From NCBI RefSeq assembly GCF_958439165.1, contig NZ_OY288115.1, forward strand, positions 87,821 through 151,820: a stretch of 64,000 nt of DNA, in the 5' to 3' direction. This DNA comes from an uncultured Hydrogenophaga sp. GTDB taxonomy: Bacteria > Pseudomonadota > Gammaproteobacteria > Burkholderiales > Burkholderiaceae_C. Under the pieces are notes generated by a model. The model searched no databases and was not told the origin of the DNA. It saw nothing but the letters and a program-made list of their open reading frames with translations. This document shows positions 25,503 through 34,531 of this stretch, piece by piece. The translations under genes and the position numbers were made by a program. Each line of letters opens with the position of its first letter. The stretch's first letter is position 1.

Positions 25503-26102
25503 TCAGACCCAGCCCATCACACCCAGCAGCGCACCCGCCGCAATCATCCACAAGAGGTGAACCCGGGTGCGCCAGACCAGCAGCGCAGACACAGCTGTCA
25601 GCAGCCACATAGGCCAGTCGCGTCGGGGCTGGTCGTGGGTAGCCACCAGCAGCCACCCGGTGGCCACCAGCAGGGCAATCACCACCGGCGCCATGCCGGC
25701 CCGGAAGGCACGTGCCGCCCTCTTGTCGCGGTGGCGATGGGCCCAGCGCGCGGCGTTGTAGCTCAGCAGGGAAGAGGGCAGGAGGATGGCCACCATGCTG
25801 ACCACCACGCCCGACAGGCCCAGCAACCAGGCAGTCCATCCGCCGGCGGGTCCGCCGCCCGACTGCAGGCCGACCTGCCAGCCCAGCAGCGCCACGAACA
25901 GCACATTCGGCCCCGGCGCCGCCTGCGACAGCGCGATGGCGGTGGTGAACTCGGCATCGCTCAGCCAGCCCTGCTGCAGCACCAGATACCGGTGCATGTC
26001 CGGTGCCACAGTGATGGCGCCACCGATGGCCAGCAGCGACAGCGACATGAGCTGCACGAACAGCCCCAGCCAGTTGAGCAGGGTGGGTTCCATGGCGGTC
26101 AT
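25503..26102 (-). CDS. chrA2: Chromate transporter, C-terminal-type half (SCHR subunit)
   Basis: 199-residue membrane protein of the CHR family, one of two short halves. MSLSLLAIGGAITVAPDMHRYLV and SQAAPGPNVLFVALLGWQVG carry the family's GG and PGPN motifs. Several hydrophobic helices fill the rest. Short-chain CHR proteins act as a pair whose halves have opposite membrane orientation. The ATG overlaps the stop of the partner gene by 4 bases (ATGA). The substrate is assumed to be chromate by family; other anions are possible. Confidence 0.85.
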   Translation of the reverse strand: MTAMEPTLLNWLGLFVQLMSLSLLAIGGAITVAPDMHRYLVLQQGWLSDAEFTTAIALSQAAPGPNVLFVALLGWQVGLQSGGGPAGGWTAWLLGLSGVVVSMVAILLPSSLLSYNAARWAHRHRDKRAARAFRAGMAPVVIALLVATGWLLVATHDQPRRDWPMWLLTAVSALLVWRTRVHLLWMIAAGALLGVMGWV

Positions 26103-26689
26103 GCCGGCGGCTCTTCCACCGTGGCTCCCAGGCACCACCAGGCCCAGCTGCAGGCGGCCAGACCCAGCACCGGCAGCACCACCGTCAGCGGCCAGCGCAG
26201 CCAGGCCACCATGACGAAGCTGGCCAGCGCCAGCAGCCCGCAGGCCGCGGGTCCCATGGGGTTGCTGCGCAGCGCGCCCATGAGCCGCAGCCCGGCACCC
26301 ATGACCAGTCCGGCCGACACGGCGCCCATGCCGCGCAGGGCGCCTTGTGCCAGCGGATGGCTGGCCACCTGGGCCCACAGGATGGCCACCAGCAGCACCA
26401 CCACCAGCGGTGCGGCCAGCATGCCGGCCAGAGCCGCCAGGGCGCCGCGCAGACCGAAGTGGCGGTCGCCGATCATCATCGAGAGGTTGACCACGTTCGG
26501 CCCCGGCATGAGCTGGGCCATGGCCCAGTCATCGACGAACTGCTCCCGGGTCAGCCAGCGGCGCCGGTCCACCAGCTCCCGCTGCACCACCGCCAGCACG
26601 CCGCCGAAACCTTGCAGTGCCAGCCAGGTGAAGGCGAGGAACAGCTCGCGGCAGGAACCGGGACGTTGCGGTGAAGGATCCGCACTCAC
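26099..26689 (-). CDS. chrA1: Chromate transporter, N-terminal-type half (SCHR subunit)
   Basis: 196-residue CHR-family membrane protein. The first helix region reads FLAFTWLALQGFGGVLAVVQ with the family GFGG motif, followed by WLTREQFVDDWAMAQLMPGPNVVN (PGPN motif). The start is GTG at 26689, overlapping the response regulator stop as GTGA, so translation is coupled to the upstream two-component genes. Together with the next gene it forms a heteromeric transporter. Being last in an operon with a sensor kinase is unusual for chromate transporters, which more often sit with chrB. Confidence 0.85.
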   Translation of the reverse strand: MSADPSPQRPGSCRELFLAFTWLALQGFGGVLAVVQRELVDRRRWLTREQFVDDWAMAQLMPGPNVVNLSMMIGDRHFGLRGALAALAGMLAAPLVVVLLVAILWAQVASHPLAQGALRGMGAVSAGLVMGAGLRLMGALRSNPMGPAACGLLALASFVMVAWLRWPLTVVLPVLGLAACSWAWWCLGATVEEPPA

Positions 26690-27078
26690 GCCGACATCAT
26701 GTCCCGCACCAGGGCCGCCGCCAGCGGCTTGGTCACATAGCCGCTGATCACCGGGATCTGGGCGGCGCGCTCGCGGTCCTGCGGCGACCCGGAGGAGGTG
26801 AGCATGACCAGCACCGTGGTCTCGCGGCCTTCCAGCAGCGGTGCGGCCTGGATGGCGACCTCGAATCCGTCGAGCATGGGCATGTTGATGTCCAGGAAGA
26901 TGCAGGTCGGCACGCGCAGCTCGTCCTGGCGCATGAAGGCCAGCGCGTCCAGCCCGTTGTCGAAGATCAGCACGTCGCCGGTGAAGCCTGCGCGGCGGAT
27001 CATGATCTCGTGGAAGACGTTGTCGGCTTCGTTGTCGTCGACCAGGATGAAGCGTTCGGGGCGGGGCAGTCGGTTCAT
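26686..27078 (-). CDS. Single-domain response regulator
   Basis: 130-residue REC domain without output domain. The acidic pair D14/D15 (LVDDNEADN), phosphoacceptor D63 (FLDINMPMLDG), Thr/Ser (MLTSSGSPQD) and Lys (YVTKPL) are all in place. This is the short family seen after GAF-PAS histidine kinases and phytochrome-like sensors, likely acting as a phosphoryl relay or by protein contact. It overlaps the kinase gene (ATGA) and the chromate transporter gene (GTGA), so all four genes are coupled. Confidence 0.9.
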   Translation of the reverse strand: MNRLPRPERFILVDDNEADNVFHEIMIRRAGFTGDVLIFDNGLDALAFMRQDELRVPTCIFLDINMPMLDGFEVAIQAAPLLEGRETTVLVMLTSSGSPQDRERAAQIPVISGYVTKPLAAALVRDMMSA

Positions 27079-28700
27079 GGGGTCACGGGGTCGGGCTGGC
27101 GTTGCAGCTGCAGGGTGAAGCGGCTGCCTCGGTCGGTGGCGGAATCCAGCAGCAGCCGCCCGCCGTGCATGTCGGCGATGCGTCGGCAGATGGACAGGCC
27201 CAGCCCCGAGCCGGCGTACACCTTGCGGTTGTGGAGTCGTTTGAACATGTCGAACACGGCCGACTGGTGCTCGGGTGCAATGCCGATGCCGTCGTCTTCC
27301 ACATGGATGAGCCAATGGCCGGGCGCTGCCTCGTGGCTCAGGCGCACATGCGGCCGCTCGCCGGGGCGGACGAATTTCAGGGCGTTTTCCACCAGGTTCT
27401 GCAGCAGCAGGCGCAGCAGCGTGGCATCACCCCGGACCACCGGCATCGGGCCGATGTCGATCTGGCCGCCGGTGCGCTGCAGTGCGGCAGTCAGGTCGTC
27501 CCGCACCTGCCGGGCCAGTGCCCCGGTGTCGACATCGGTGAAATCCACCCGGTGCTTGTCCATCCGCACATACCGCAGCAGATCGTCGAGCAGCTGGCTG
27601 ATGCGCTGGCCGCCCTGGTTCACGAACGCCAGGTAGCGCTGTGCATCGGCGGGCCAGCCTGCGGCATGGTCGGAGGTCAGCAGCGAGGTGAAGTTGTTGA
27701 TGGAATTGATCGGCTCGCGCAGGTCGTGCGAGATGACCTGGATGAATCGCTGCTGCTCCAGGGTCTTGCGTTCCAGCAGGCTGATGGTTTCGCGCAGCTG
27801 GGTTTCGTTGCGCTTGAGGTTCTCGATGTCATGGACCCGCTTGACCACACCGGCCACCGCACCCGTGTCGTCGAAGACCGGGAGCATGGCCACCTCGACA
27901 TGGCGGTCACCCTTGCCCCGGTAGTGTCCCAGCCGCTGGTAGTGCACCGGCTTGCCCTGCAGTGCCTGACGCAGGTTGTCCACCACCATGCCCATGCCCG
28001 GATCGTCTTCCAGCAGCTGGGGAACGTTGCGGCCGATCACCTCTTCATGCTCGGCTCCGTGGTACTCGAGGTATTTGTGGTTGGCATGCCGGTAGACCAG
28101 GTCGCGGTCGATGTAGGCCTGCGCATCCAGGCCGGCGGTGATCATGGCCACCAGCTGCTCGTTGCGAAGGTGGGCCGACGCCGCTTCGGCCTGGGCTTCG
28201 TCCTGGCGGGTGCGCTCATGCTCAAGCAGGGTGCTGACCAGGCCGGAGAGCCGCTGGAGCGCGTCGATCTGCACCGGGTCAAGGCGCCGGCTGGTCCGGT
28301 CGATGACACAGACGGTGCCCACCGCCATGCCATCGGCCGTGATGATCGGCGCCCCGGCGTAAAACCGCAGCCCCAGGTCGCCGGTGACCAGCGGGTTGTC
28401 AGCGAAGCGGGGGTCCTGCAGGGTGTCTTCGACGACCATCACCCGATCGGGCTGCAGGATGGCGTGAGCGCACAGGGTGATGTCCCGCGGCGCCTCCACC
28501 ACGTCCAGTCCGTTGCGGGCCTTCAGCCATTCCCGGTCGGCGTCGATGAACCCGATGTAGGCCATGGGCGTCTTGCAGATCGCCATGGCGAGCGCGGAGA
28601 TGTCGTCGTAGGCCTTCTGGGGCAGGGTGTCGAGGATGCCCAAACCCCGCAGGCGGGCCAGCCGCGCGGCTTCATTGGGGGGATGAGGGGCTATTTGCAT
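27075..28700 (-). CDS. GAF-PAS sensor histidine kinase
   Basis: 541-residue soluble kinase without transmembrane segments. Order: GAF domain (about 30-165, ending AVGTVCVIDRTSRRL), PAS domain with PAC (about 185-300, ITAGLDAQAYIDRDLVYRHA to KRVHDIENLKRN), dimerisation domain with H325 (QVISHDLREPINSINN), and HATPase with N box LVENALKFV, G1 DDGIGIAP and G2 GSGLGLSI. The GAF domain lacks an obvious phytochrome chromophore Cys context and is likelier a redox or ligand sensor. A GTG at 28724 gives a start eight codons longer; ATG 28700 begins the conserved MQIAPHPPNEAARL. An inverted repeat lies upstream (28717-28744). It heads the kinase-regulator-chrA1-chrA2 operon. Confidence 0.9.
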   Translation of the reverse strand: MQIAPHPPNEAARLARLRGLGILDTLPQKAYDDISALAMAICKTPMAYIGFIDADREWLKARNGLDVVEAPRDITLCAHAILQPDRVMVVEDTLQDPRFADNPLVTGDLGLRFYAGAPIITADGMAVGTVCVIDRTSRRLDPVQIDALQRLSGLVSTLLEHERTRQDEAQAEAASAHLRNEQLVAMITAGLDAQAYIDRDLVYRHANHKYLEYHGAEHEEVIGRNVPQLLEDDPGMGMVVDNLRQALQGKPVHYQRLGHYRGKGDRHVEVAMLPVFDDTGAVAGVVKRVHDIENLKRNETQLRETISLLERKTLEQQRFIQVISHDLREPINSINNFTSLLTSDHAAGWPADAQRYLAFVNQGGQRISQLLDDLLRYVRMDKHRVDFTDVDTGALARQVRDDLTAALQRTGGQIDIGPMPVVRGDATLLRLLLQNLVENALKFVRPGERPHVRLSHEAAPGHWLIHVEDDGIGIAPEHQSAVFDMFKRLHNRKVYAGSGLGLSICRRIADMHGGRLLLDSATDRGSRFTLQLQRQPDPVTP

Positions 28701-28716
28701 GATGACCGGACGTATT

Positions 28717-28744
28717 TGTAACACGTGACCCAGATTCTGTTACA
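28717..28744. promoter_or_regulatory. Inverted repeat TGTAACA-N14-TGTTACA upstream of the kinase gene
   Basis: TGTAACA (28717-28723) and TGTTACA (28738-28744), perfect 7-base half-sites in the region just before the kinase start and 100 bases before the fabG-like gene end. It looks like an operator for a dimeric regulator controlling the kinase-chrA operon. Confidence 0.5.
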
Positions 28745-28847
28745 TGCAGCGTCACCGAGTCCGGCCGCTGGCGTCACCCTTCAGACGCCAGCCGATCATA
28801 TGTGACGGCCTTCACAGGCCTGTGGTGGTCATCCGACCACCGAACCC

Positions 28848-29591
28848 TCAGACCGACATGCCGCCGGACACCTCGATCACGGCGCCGTTGATGTAGCTGG
28901 CGTCGTCGCTGGCCAGGAACGCATAGACGCTGGCGATCTCCTCGGGCTGGCCCAGCCGGCGCAGCGGCACGCGCTGCTCCATCTCGCCGATGACCTTCTC
29001 CGGAATCGTGCTCAGGATCGGCGTGGCGATGAAGCCGGGTGCCACCGCGTTCACCCGGATGCCCTTGGGGCCGAGTTCGCGGCTCCAGGTCTTGGTGAAG
29101 CCGATCACGCCGAACTTGCTGGCCGCGTAGTTGGTCTGGCCGTAGTTCCCGTAGATGCCCACCACCGACGAGGCATTGAGGATCACGCCCGAGCCCTGCT
29201 GCACCATGGCGTCGGCCACCACCTGGGCGCAATGGAACACGCCGCGCAGGTTCACATCGATCACACGGTCGAACTGCTCCAGCGTCATCTTCTGCAGCCG
29301 GGCGTCCTGGGTGATGCCGGCGTTGTTCACCAGCACGTCGATGCGCCCATGCCGCGCCAGCACGTCGGCCACCACGGCGTCCACCCGGGCGCGGTCGGTC
29401 ACGTCCAGCACGTGGCCCTCGGCCCGGGCTCCCAGGGCCTGACATTGGCGCACCGCGTCGTCAACGGCCGCAGCCTTGACGTCGCAGACGATGACGGTGG
29501 CGCCCTCGCGGGCAAAACGCAGGGCCGTGGCCAGGCCGATGCCTTGCGCGGCACCGGTGATGAGGCTGACTTTGTCGAGCAGTCGGGTCAT
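28848..29591 (-). CDS. Short-chain dehydrogenase/reductase, FabG-like (3-oxoacyl reductase)
   Basis: 247-residue classical SDR. The cofactor motif TGAAQGIG is at 12-19, NNAG at 89-92, and the catalytic S141/S142, Y155 and K159 (NYAASKFG). Sequence resembles 3-oxoacyl-ACP/CoA reductases (FabG, PhaB type), but the exact substrate is not readable. The cluster with a multifunctional beta-oxidation enzyme and thiolase suggests an acyl-CoA substrate. It follows the FadJ-like gene by 36 bases on the same strand. Confidence 0.88.
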   Translation of the reverse strand: MTRLLDKVSLITGAAQGIGLATALRFAREGATVIVCDVKAAAVDDAVRQCQALGARAEGHVLDVTDRARVDAVVADVLARHGRIDVLVNNAGITQDARLQKMTLEQFDRVIDVNLRGVFHCAQVVADAMVQQGSGVILNASSVVGIYGNYGQTNYAASKFGVIGFTKTWSRELGPKGIRVNAVAPGFIATPILSTIPEKVIGEMEQRVPLRRLGQPEEIASVYAFLASDDASYINGAVIEVSGGMSV

Positions 29592-29627
29592 GGAGGTCGA
29601 GAGAACGGGTAGGTGGTGGAGGGCGGA

Positions 29628-31769
29628 TCACCACACCGGCTGGTGCCGGCGCAGCGCGTCCAGGGTGGTGGCATCGAGCTCGAAGCCGGCTCCGTGGCGC
29701 CGGGCCAGTTCGGCGCAGCGGCTCTGGAACCGTTCGATGCCCATGCCGTAGATGAACTGCAGTGCGCCGCCGGTCCAGGCCGGGAAACCGATGCCGAAGA
29801 TCGACCCGATGTTGCCGTCGTGCACCGTGGTCAGCACATCCTCGGCCAGACAGCGGGCTGTTTCCACGGCTTGCCGGTAGAGCAGGCGATCCTGGATGGT
29901 GGTCAGGTCCCAGGCCACGTCGGCCCGCTCGAACAGGGGCTTGAGCTGCGGCCACAGGTGTTTTCGGCCGCCCTCGGGGTAGTCGTAGAAGCCACCGCCA
30001 CCGGCCCGGCCAGGCCGTTGCAGCTCCCTGACCATGCGCTCGACCAGCAGCTCGCCGGGGCTGGCCAGGTAGGTGCGGCCCTCGGCGGCGAAGTCGGCAC
30101 GGGTCTGGTCCAGCACATGCACCGACAGCGACAGCGCCGTCTCGTCCAGCACCGCCAGCGGCCCGACCGGCATGCCCGCCTGCACCGCAGCGTTCTCGAT
30201 GACCGGGGCCGGAATGCCTTCGCCCAGCATGGCCGCACCTTCCATCACATAGGTGCCGAAGGTTCGGCTGGTGTAGAAGCCGCGCGAGTCGTTCACCACG
30301 ATGGGCAGCTTGCCCAGCACCTGCACGTAGTCGTAGGCGCGGGCCACGGTCTCGTCGCTGGTCTGGCGACCGCGGATGATCTCGACCAGCTTCATCTTGT
30401 CCACCGGGCTGAAGAAGTGGATGCCGATGAACTTCGCCGGGTCGCGGCTGGCCTGGGCCAGGCCGCCGATGGGCAGGGTCGAGGTGTTGCTGGCGAAGAA
30501 CCCGCCCGGGGCCAGCCGGGGTTCGGCCTCCTGCGTGACGCGGGCCTTGAGCTCGCGGTTCTCATACACCGCCTCGATGATCAGTTCGCAGCCGGCCAGG
30601 TCGTCCACGCGGTCCGTGGCGGTGATGCGCCCCAGCAGCGCCTGCTGGTCGTGCGGGCTCATGCGGCCCTTGTCGACCCGGGGCTGGGTGATCTTCGCGC
30701 TGTACGCCTTGCCTTTTTCGGCCTGCTCCAGCGACACATCCTTCAGCACGGTGGCGATGCCCTTGCTGGCCTGGGCGTACGCGATGCCTGCACCCATCAT
30801 GCCGGCCCCCAGGATGCCCACCTTGGTCGGCTTGAAGCGCGGCACATCCTTCGGCCGCGAATGCCCGCCCTTGATGGCGTTCATGTGGAAGAAGAAGGTG
30901 TTGATCATGGCCTTGGCCACGGGGCTGACGATCAGCCCGGCCAGGTACCGGCTCTCGATGCGGGTGGCGGTGTCGTAATCGACCAGCGCGCCCTCCACCA
31001 TGGCGGCCAGTGCGGCTTCCGGCGCCGGGTAGAGGCCGCGTGTCTTCTGCTTGAGCACGGCCGGCGCCACGCTGAGCATGCCGGCCAGCTTGGGGCTGGA
31101 GGGCGAGCCGCCGGGCAGGCGGTAGTCCTTCTCGTCCCAGGGATGGCGGGCCGTCGGGTGGGCGGCGATCCAGGCCAGCGCGGCCGGGCGCAGGTCGGCG
31201 TCGGTCGCCACCAGTTCATGAACCAGGCCCAGGTCGAGCGCCTGGCGGGGAGTGAACAGCTGGCTCTCCAGGATGTAGGGCTGTGCGCCCATCAGGCCCA
31301 GCAGGCGGACCATCTTGGTGATGCCGGTGGCCCCGGGAATGAGGCCCAGCGTGATCTCGGGCAGGCCGAGCTGGATCTTCGGGTTGTCCACCGCGACGCG
31401 GTGGTGGCCCACCAGCGCCACTTCCCAGCCGCCACCCAGGGCCGCGCCGTTGATGCAGCTCACCACCGGCACGCCCAGCGTCTCCAGGGTGCGGAAGTTC
31501 TTCTTGGTCTGCTCGATCTCGGCGAACACGGCGGGTGCGTCCGAGGCTTGCAGGCGCATGGTGGCCTTGAGGTCGGCGCCGGCGAAGTAGGTGCTCTTGG
31601 CCGATGCCAGCACGATGCCCCGGATGCCGGACTTGTCGCGCAGCACTTGCTCGGTGGCCTCGGTGAGGTCGCGCTGCCAGTCGGCGCACATGGTGTTGAC
31701 CGGCGAGCCGGGCTCGTCGAAGGTGAGGGTGGCGATGCCGTCGGCGAGTTCGTAGCGGATGGTCTTCAT
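29628..31769 (-). CDS. Bifunctional enoyl-CoA hydratase / 3-hydroxyacyl-CoA dehydrogenase (FadJ-like)
   Basis: Cytoplasmic beta-oxidation enzyme, 713 residues. An N-terminal crotonase domain (VSCINGAALGGGWEVALVGH for the oxyanion hole, about 100-130) is followed by a Rossmann dehydrogenase domain (GILGAGMMGAGIAYAQASKG) and the C-terminal dehydrogenase domain (HFFSPVDKMKLVEIIRG and NDSRGFYTSRTFGTYVMEG). The start at 31769 is preceded by GAGGA; the frame is open 12 codons further upstream without such a site. It follows the thiolase gene by 10 bases, the usual FadA/FadB-like coupling. Whether it serves fatty acids or a special acyl chain is open. Confidence 0.92.
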   Translation of the reverse strand: MKTIRYELADGIATLTFDEPGSPVNTMCADWQRDLTEATEQVLRDKSGIRGIVLASAKSTYFAGADLKATMRLQASDAPAVFAEIEQTKKNFRTLETLGVPVVSCINGAALGGGWEVALVGHHRVAVDNPKIQLGLPEITLGLIPGATGITKMVRLLGLMGAQPYILESQLFTPRQALDLGLVHELVATDADLRPAALAWIAAHPTARHPWDEKDYRLPGGSPSSPKLAGMLSVAPAVLKQKTRGLYPAPEAALAAMVEGALVDYDTATRIESRYLAGLIVSPVAKAMINTFFFHMNAIKGGHSRPKDVPRFKPTKVGILGAGMMGAGIAYAQASKGIATVLKDVSLEQAEKGKAYSAKITQPRVDKGRMSPHDQQALLGRITATDRVDDLAGCELIIEAVYENRELKARVTQEAEPRLAPGGFFASNTSTLPIGGLAQASRDPAKFIGIHFFSPVDKMKLVEIIRGRQTSDETVARAYDYVQVLGKLPIVVNDSRGFYTSRTFGTYVMEGAAMLGEGIPAPVIENAAVQAGMPVGPLAVLDETALSLSVHVLDQTRADFAAEGRTYLASPGELLVERMVRELQRPGRAGGGGFYDYPEGGRKHLWPQLKPLFERADVAWDLTTIQDRLLYRQAVETARCLAEDVLTTVHDGNIGSIFGIGFPAWTGGALQFIYGMGIERFQSRCAELARRHGAGFELDATTLDALRRHQPVW

Positions 31770-31779
31770 GGTGGGTTCC

Positions 31780-32985
31780 TCAGATCCGCTCGACGATGGT
31801 GGCAATGCCCATGCCGCCGCCCACGCACAGCGTGGCCAGGCCGTAACGCAGGTTGCGGCGCTGCAGTTCGTCGATCAGGGTGCCCAGGATCATGGCGCCG
31901 GTGGCCCCCAGCGGATGACCCAGCGCGATGGCGCCGCCGTTCACATTCACTTTTTCGTGCGGCACGCCGAGCTCCTTCATGAACTTCATGGGCACGGCGG
32001 CAAAGGCCTCGTTCACCTCGAACAGGTCGATCTGGTCGATGGTCAGCCCCGCCTTGGCCAGCGCCTTGCGGGCCGCCGGCATCGGGCCGGTGAGCATGAT
32101 GGTCGGGTCGGCCCCCGAGAGCGCCACCGATACCACCCGCGCCCGGGGCGTGAGGCCATGGGCGCGGCCGGCGGCTTCGCTGCCCACCAGCACCGCGGTG
32201 GCACCGTCGACGATGCCCGACGAGTTGCCGGCATGGTGCACATGGTGGATGCGCTCCACCTGCGGATAGCGCTGCAGCGCCACGGCGTCGAAGCCCATGG
32301 CGCCCAGCTGCTCGAACGCCGGCTTGAGGCTGGCCAACCCGTCCAGCGTGGTGTGGGGCTTGATGAATTCGTCTTCCGCCAGCAGGGTCTGGCCCAGGAA
32401 GTCGGTGACCGGCACCACCGATCTCTGGAAGCGGCCTTCTGCCCGGGCGGCGGCGGCACGGCGCTGCGACTCCAGTGCATAGGCGTCCACGTCGGTGCGG
32501 CTGAAACCTTCCAGGGTGGCAATCAGGTCGGCGCCGATGCCCTGCGGCACGAACAGCGTGGCCGAGTTGGTGGCCGGGTCCTGCGCCCAGGCGCCGCCGT
32601 CCGAGCCGATGGGCACCCGGCTCATGCTCTCCACGCCGCCGGCCACCACCAGGTCTTCCCAGCCGCTGGCCACCTTCATGGCCGCCAGGTTCACCGCCTC
32701 CAGGCCCGAGGCGCAGAAGCGGTTGATCTGCACGCCCGAGCAGCGCCAGTCCCAGCCGGCCTTGAGTGCGGCCACCTTGGCGATCACCGAGCCCTGCTCG
32801 CCGATGGGCGACACCACGCCCATCACCACGTCGTCCACCGCTGCAGTGTCGAAGCCAAGGCGCTGCTGCAGCGCGGTCAGCACGCCGGCCAGCAGGTCGA
32901 CCGGCTTGACCTCGTGCAGGCTGCCGTCCTTCTTGCCCTTGCCACGCGGCGTGCGCACGGCGTCATAAATGAAGGCCTGGGTCAT
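31780..32985 (-). CDS. Acetyl-CoA C-acyltransferase (thiolase)
   Basis: 401-residue thiolase that releases acetyl-CoA in the last beta-oxidation step. The nucleophile C91 is in INRFCASGLEAV, the general-base His in NGGAIALGHPLGATG, and the second Cys in ATLCVGGGMG near the end. NEAFAAVPMKFM is also typical. It is the promoter-proximal gene of a leftward thiolase, FadJ-like, FabG-like run, with the divergent promoter region containing symmetric elements (33016-33049). Confidence 0.93.
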   Translation of the reverse strand: MTQAFIYDAVRTPRGKGKKDGSLHEVKPVDLLAGVLTALQQRLGFDTAAVDDVVMGVVSPIGEQGSVIAKVAALKAGWDWRCSGVQINRFCASGLEAVNLAAMKVASGWEDLVVAGGVESMSRVPIGSDGGAWAQDPATNSATLFVPQGIGADLIATLEGFSRTDVDAYALESQRRAAAARAEGRFQRSVVPVTDFLGQTLLAEDEFIKPHTTLDGLASLKPAFEQLGAMGFDAVALQRYPQVERIHHVHHAGNSSGIVDGATAVLVGSEAAGRAHGLTPRARVVSVALSGADPTIMLTGPMPAARKALAKAGLTIDQIDLFEVNEAFAAVPMKFMKELGVPHEKVNVNGGAIALGHPLGATGAMILGTLIDELQRRNLRYGLATLCVGGGMGIATIVERI

Positions 32986-33015
32986 GGTGTCTCCTGGGGT
33001 GTTTTCTGAGGTCGG

Positions 33016-33049
33016 CCAAGTATATGTTTTATGAAAAGCGATTGCTTGG
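33016..33049. promoter_or_regulatory. Symmetric elements upstream of the thiolase gene
   Basis: Inverted repeat CCAAG (33016-33020) and CTTGG (33045-33049), and inside it AAGC-GATT-GCTT (33036-33047). The stretch is AT-rich (TATATGTTTTATG) compared with its surroundings, as expected for a promoter-operator; probably the site of a fatty-acid-responsive regulator. Confidence 0.4.
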
Positions 33050-33142
33050 TAAAAATCCTGGGCATCCCATTCCGGTACCGTGAACCACCACAGGCACCCC
33101 GGTTACCCAGGTGTTTTCCATCCTCAACCTGGGTCCACGTGC

Positions 33143-34447
33143 ATGTTTGGCAACTCGACTTCATTTCGCTCGAACACCTCATTCGTCCAGCCGGTCAGCA
33201 CGCAGCTGCCCTTGACGCCCCAAGCCCCGTTGAGCGTGCTGTTGCCGCCCGGCATGCCGCTGCGCGCGGTGGCGTCGCCCCAGAAGCCGGCCCGGCTTTA
33301 CAAGCGGGGCCAGCACATTCGGCACATTCCCGTGGAGTGGACACCCGAACAAGAGCACCAGCGCTACCTGGCACGGCTCAAGAGTGACGTGGTGTCCAAA
33401 GGAGGCCGATTGCCGGAGCCTGCCCCCTTGCAGGTCCTGAAGGACGACACCGATCCACTGCCCGACAGTTGGTGGGGGTGGGTACAGAAGTCGGCCACCA
33501 CAGTCATGAGGGGACTGGCTCGCTACGACGCCGCCGCCGAGGCGCGCAAGACGCCGCGCTTGAGCATGGCGCAGCTCGCAGAAGCAGCCCAGGGGCAATT
33601 CCAGGTCGAGCCTCTGAAAGGGGTGAAGGCCAGCGATTCGCTGGCGGGTTGTGTCGTGCTGATCGCCACCGAAGCAGCCGATCACCCTCGCATGCAGGCG
33701 GCGGTTCGCCGGCTGCTCGACAGCGTGGTGGTCTCGGGTGACACCTGCCTGTTGCCGATCGCCGAGCCATCTCCCGACGTGCAGCGCCTCTGCCCCAGTG
33801 CACAGGCGAAAGCGGCGGACCTGTGCCATGGCATCGACCTCGCATTCGGTCTGGGTGCCGATGCCGACCTGGTTCGTCTGCGCCAGGCCGCCTGGGATCT
33901 GCTGCAGCCGCTGGCCATGGGCCTGGAGTTGCCAGCTCCCAGGAACGATCTCCTGGACGCCCAGGCCGATGAAGCGGCTCTACGCCATATCGAGATGCTG
34001 CTGGAGGTGGCCCAGTCGCATTGGGCGCAAGGGTCGGCGCAGCAGCGCCAGGCGCTGGACCTGGCCCAGGACCGGGTGATCCGGTTCCTGGATGCATGGC
34101 AAGCCATGGACCAGGAGCGCACCGCCGGCAACGGCCTGCAGGCGCGTCACGCGCACATGCATGAACAGATCAGCCAGCACCGACCCAGCCGCTACCACAC
34201 GACCTACGTGGTGCTCCCAGGTGAGCATGTGGATCGGCTGCAGGAGCCCTTGGTGGGCGATGAACGTTTCAAGGTCGTGATGGTCCGTCCGACGGTCGGC
34301 TTGGTGCCGTCTCCCGACCAGCTGGCGGCACACGCCCGGGCCCTGAAGGACGAGGCCACGGCCGCTCTGGCCCGGCAACGTGAGCGCATCGAGCAACGCA
34401 TTCAGGCACACGGCGTGCCGTTGCCCACAATCCTGGTCGATGGCTGA
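33143..34447 (+). CDS. Hypothetical protein, no recognised family
   Basis: 434 residues from the ATG at 33143 (a GTG at 33080 would add 21 codons; neither has a clear ribosome site). No signal peptide, transmembrane helix or known motif is visible. The N-terminal 60 residues are rich in Ser, Thr, Pro and Leu and look disordered (MFGNSTSFRSNTSFVQPV); the rest is mostly helical with a C-terminal coiled-coil-like stretch (EATAALARQRERIEQRIQAH). A disordered Ser-rich N-terminus is a general feature of some secreted effectors, but nothing else supports that here. It stands alone between divergent beta-oxidation genes, and codon use resembles its neighbours. Confidence 0.65.
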   Translation: MFGNSTSFRSNTSFVQPVSTQLPLTPQAPLSVLLPPGMPLRAVASPQKPARLYKRGQHIRHIPVEWTPEQEHQRYLARLKSDVVSKGGRLPEPAPLQVLKDDTDPLPDSWWGWVQKSATTVMRGLARYDAAAEARKTPRLSMAQLAEAAQGQFQVEPLKGVKASDSLAGCVVLIATEAADHPRMQAAVRRLLDSVVVSGDTCLLPIAEPSPDVQRLCPSAQAKAADLCHGIDLAFGLGADADLVRLRQAAWDLLQPLAMGLELPAPRNDLLDAQADEAALRHIEMLLEVAQSHWAQGSAQQRQALDLAQDRVIRFLDAWQAMDQERTAGNGLQARHAHMHEQISQHRPSRYHTTYVVLPGEHVDRLQEPLVGDERFKVVMVRPTVGLVPSPDQLAAHARALKDEATAALARQRERIEQRIQAHGVPLPTILVDG

Positions 34448-34531
34448 TGCCGGTGATTTCCCGAACGCCAGAACCTTTTTGCTGAGCGTATGCTCGGCAA
34501 AATTCAACGATTGGTTTCAGGAGACCTCCCC

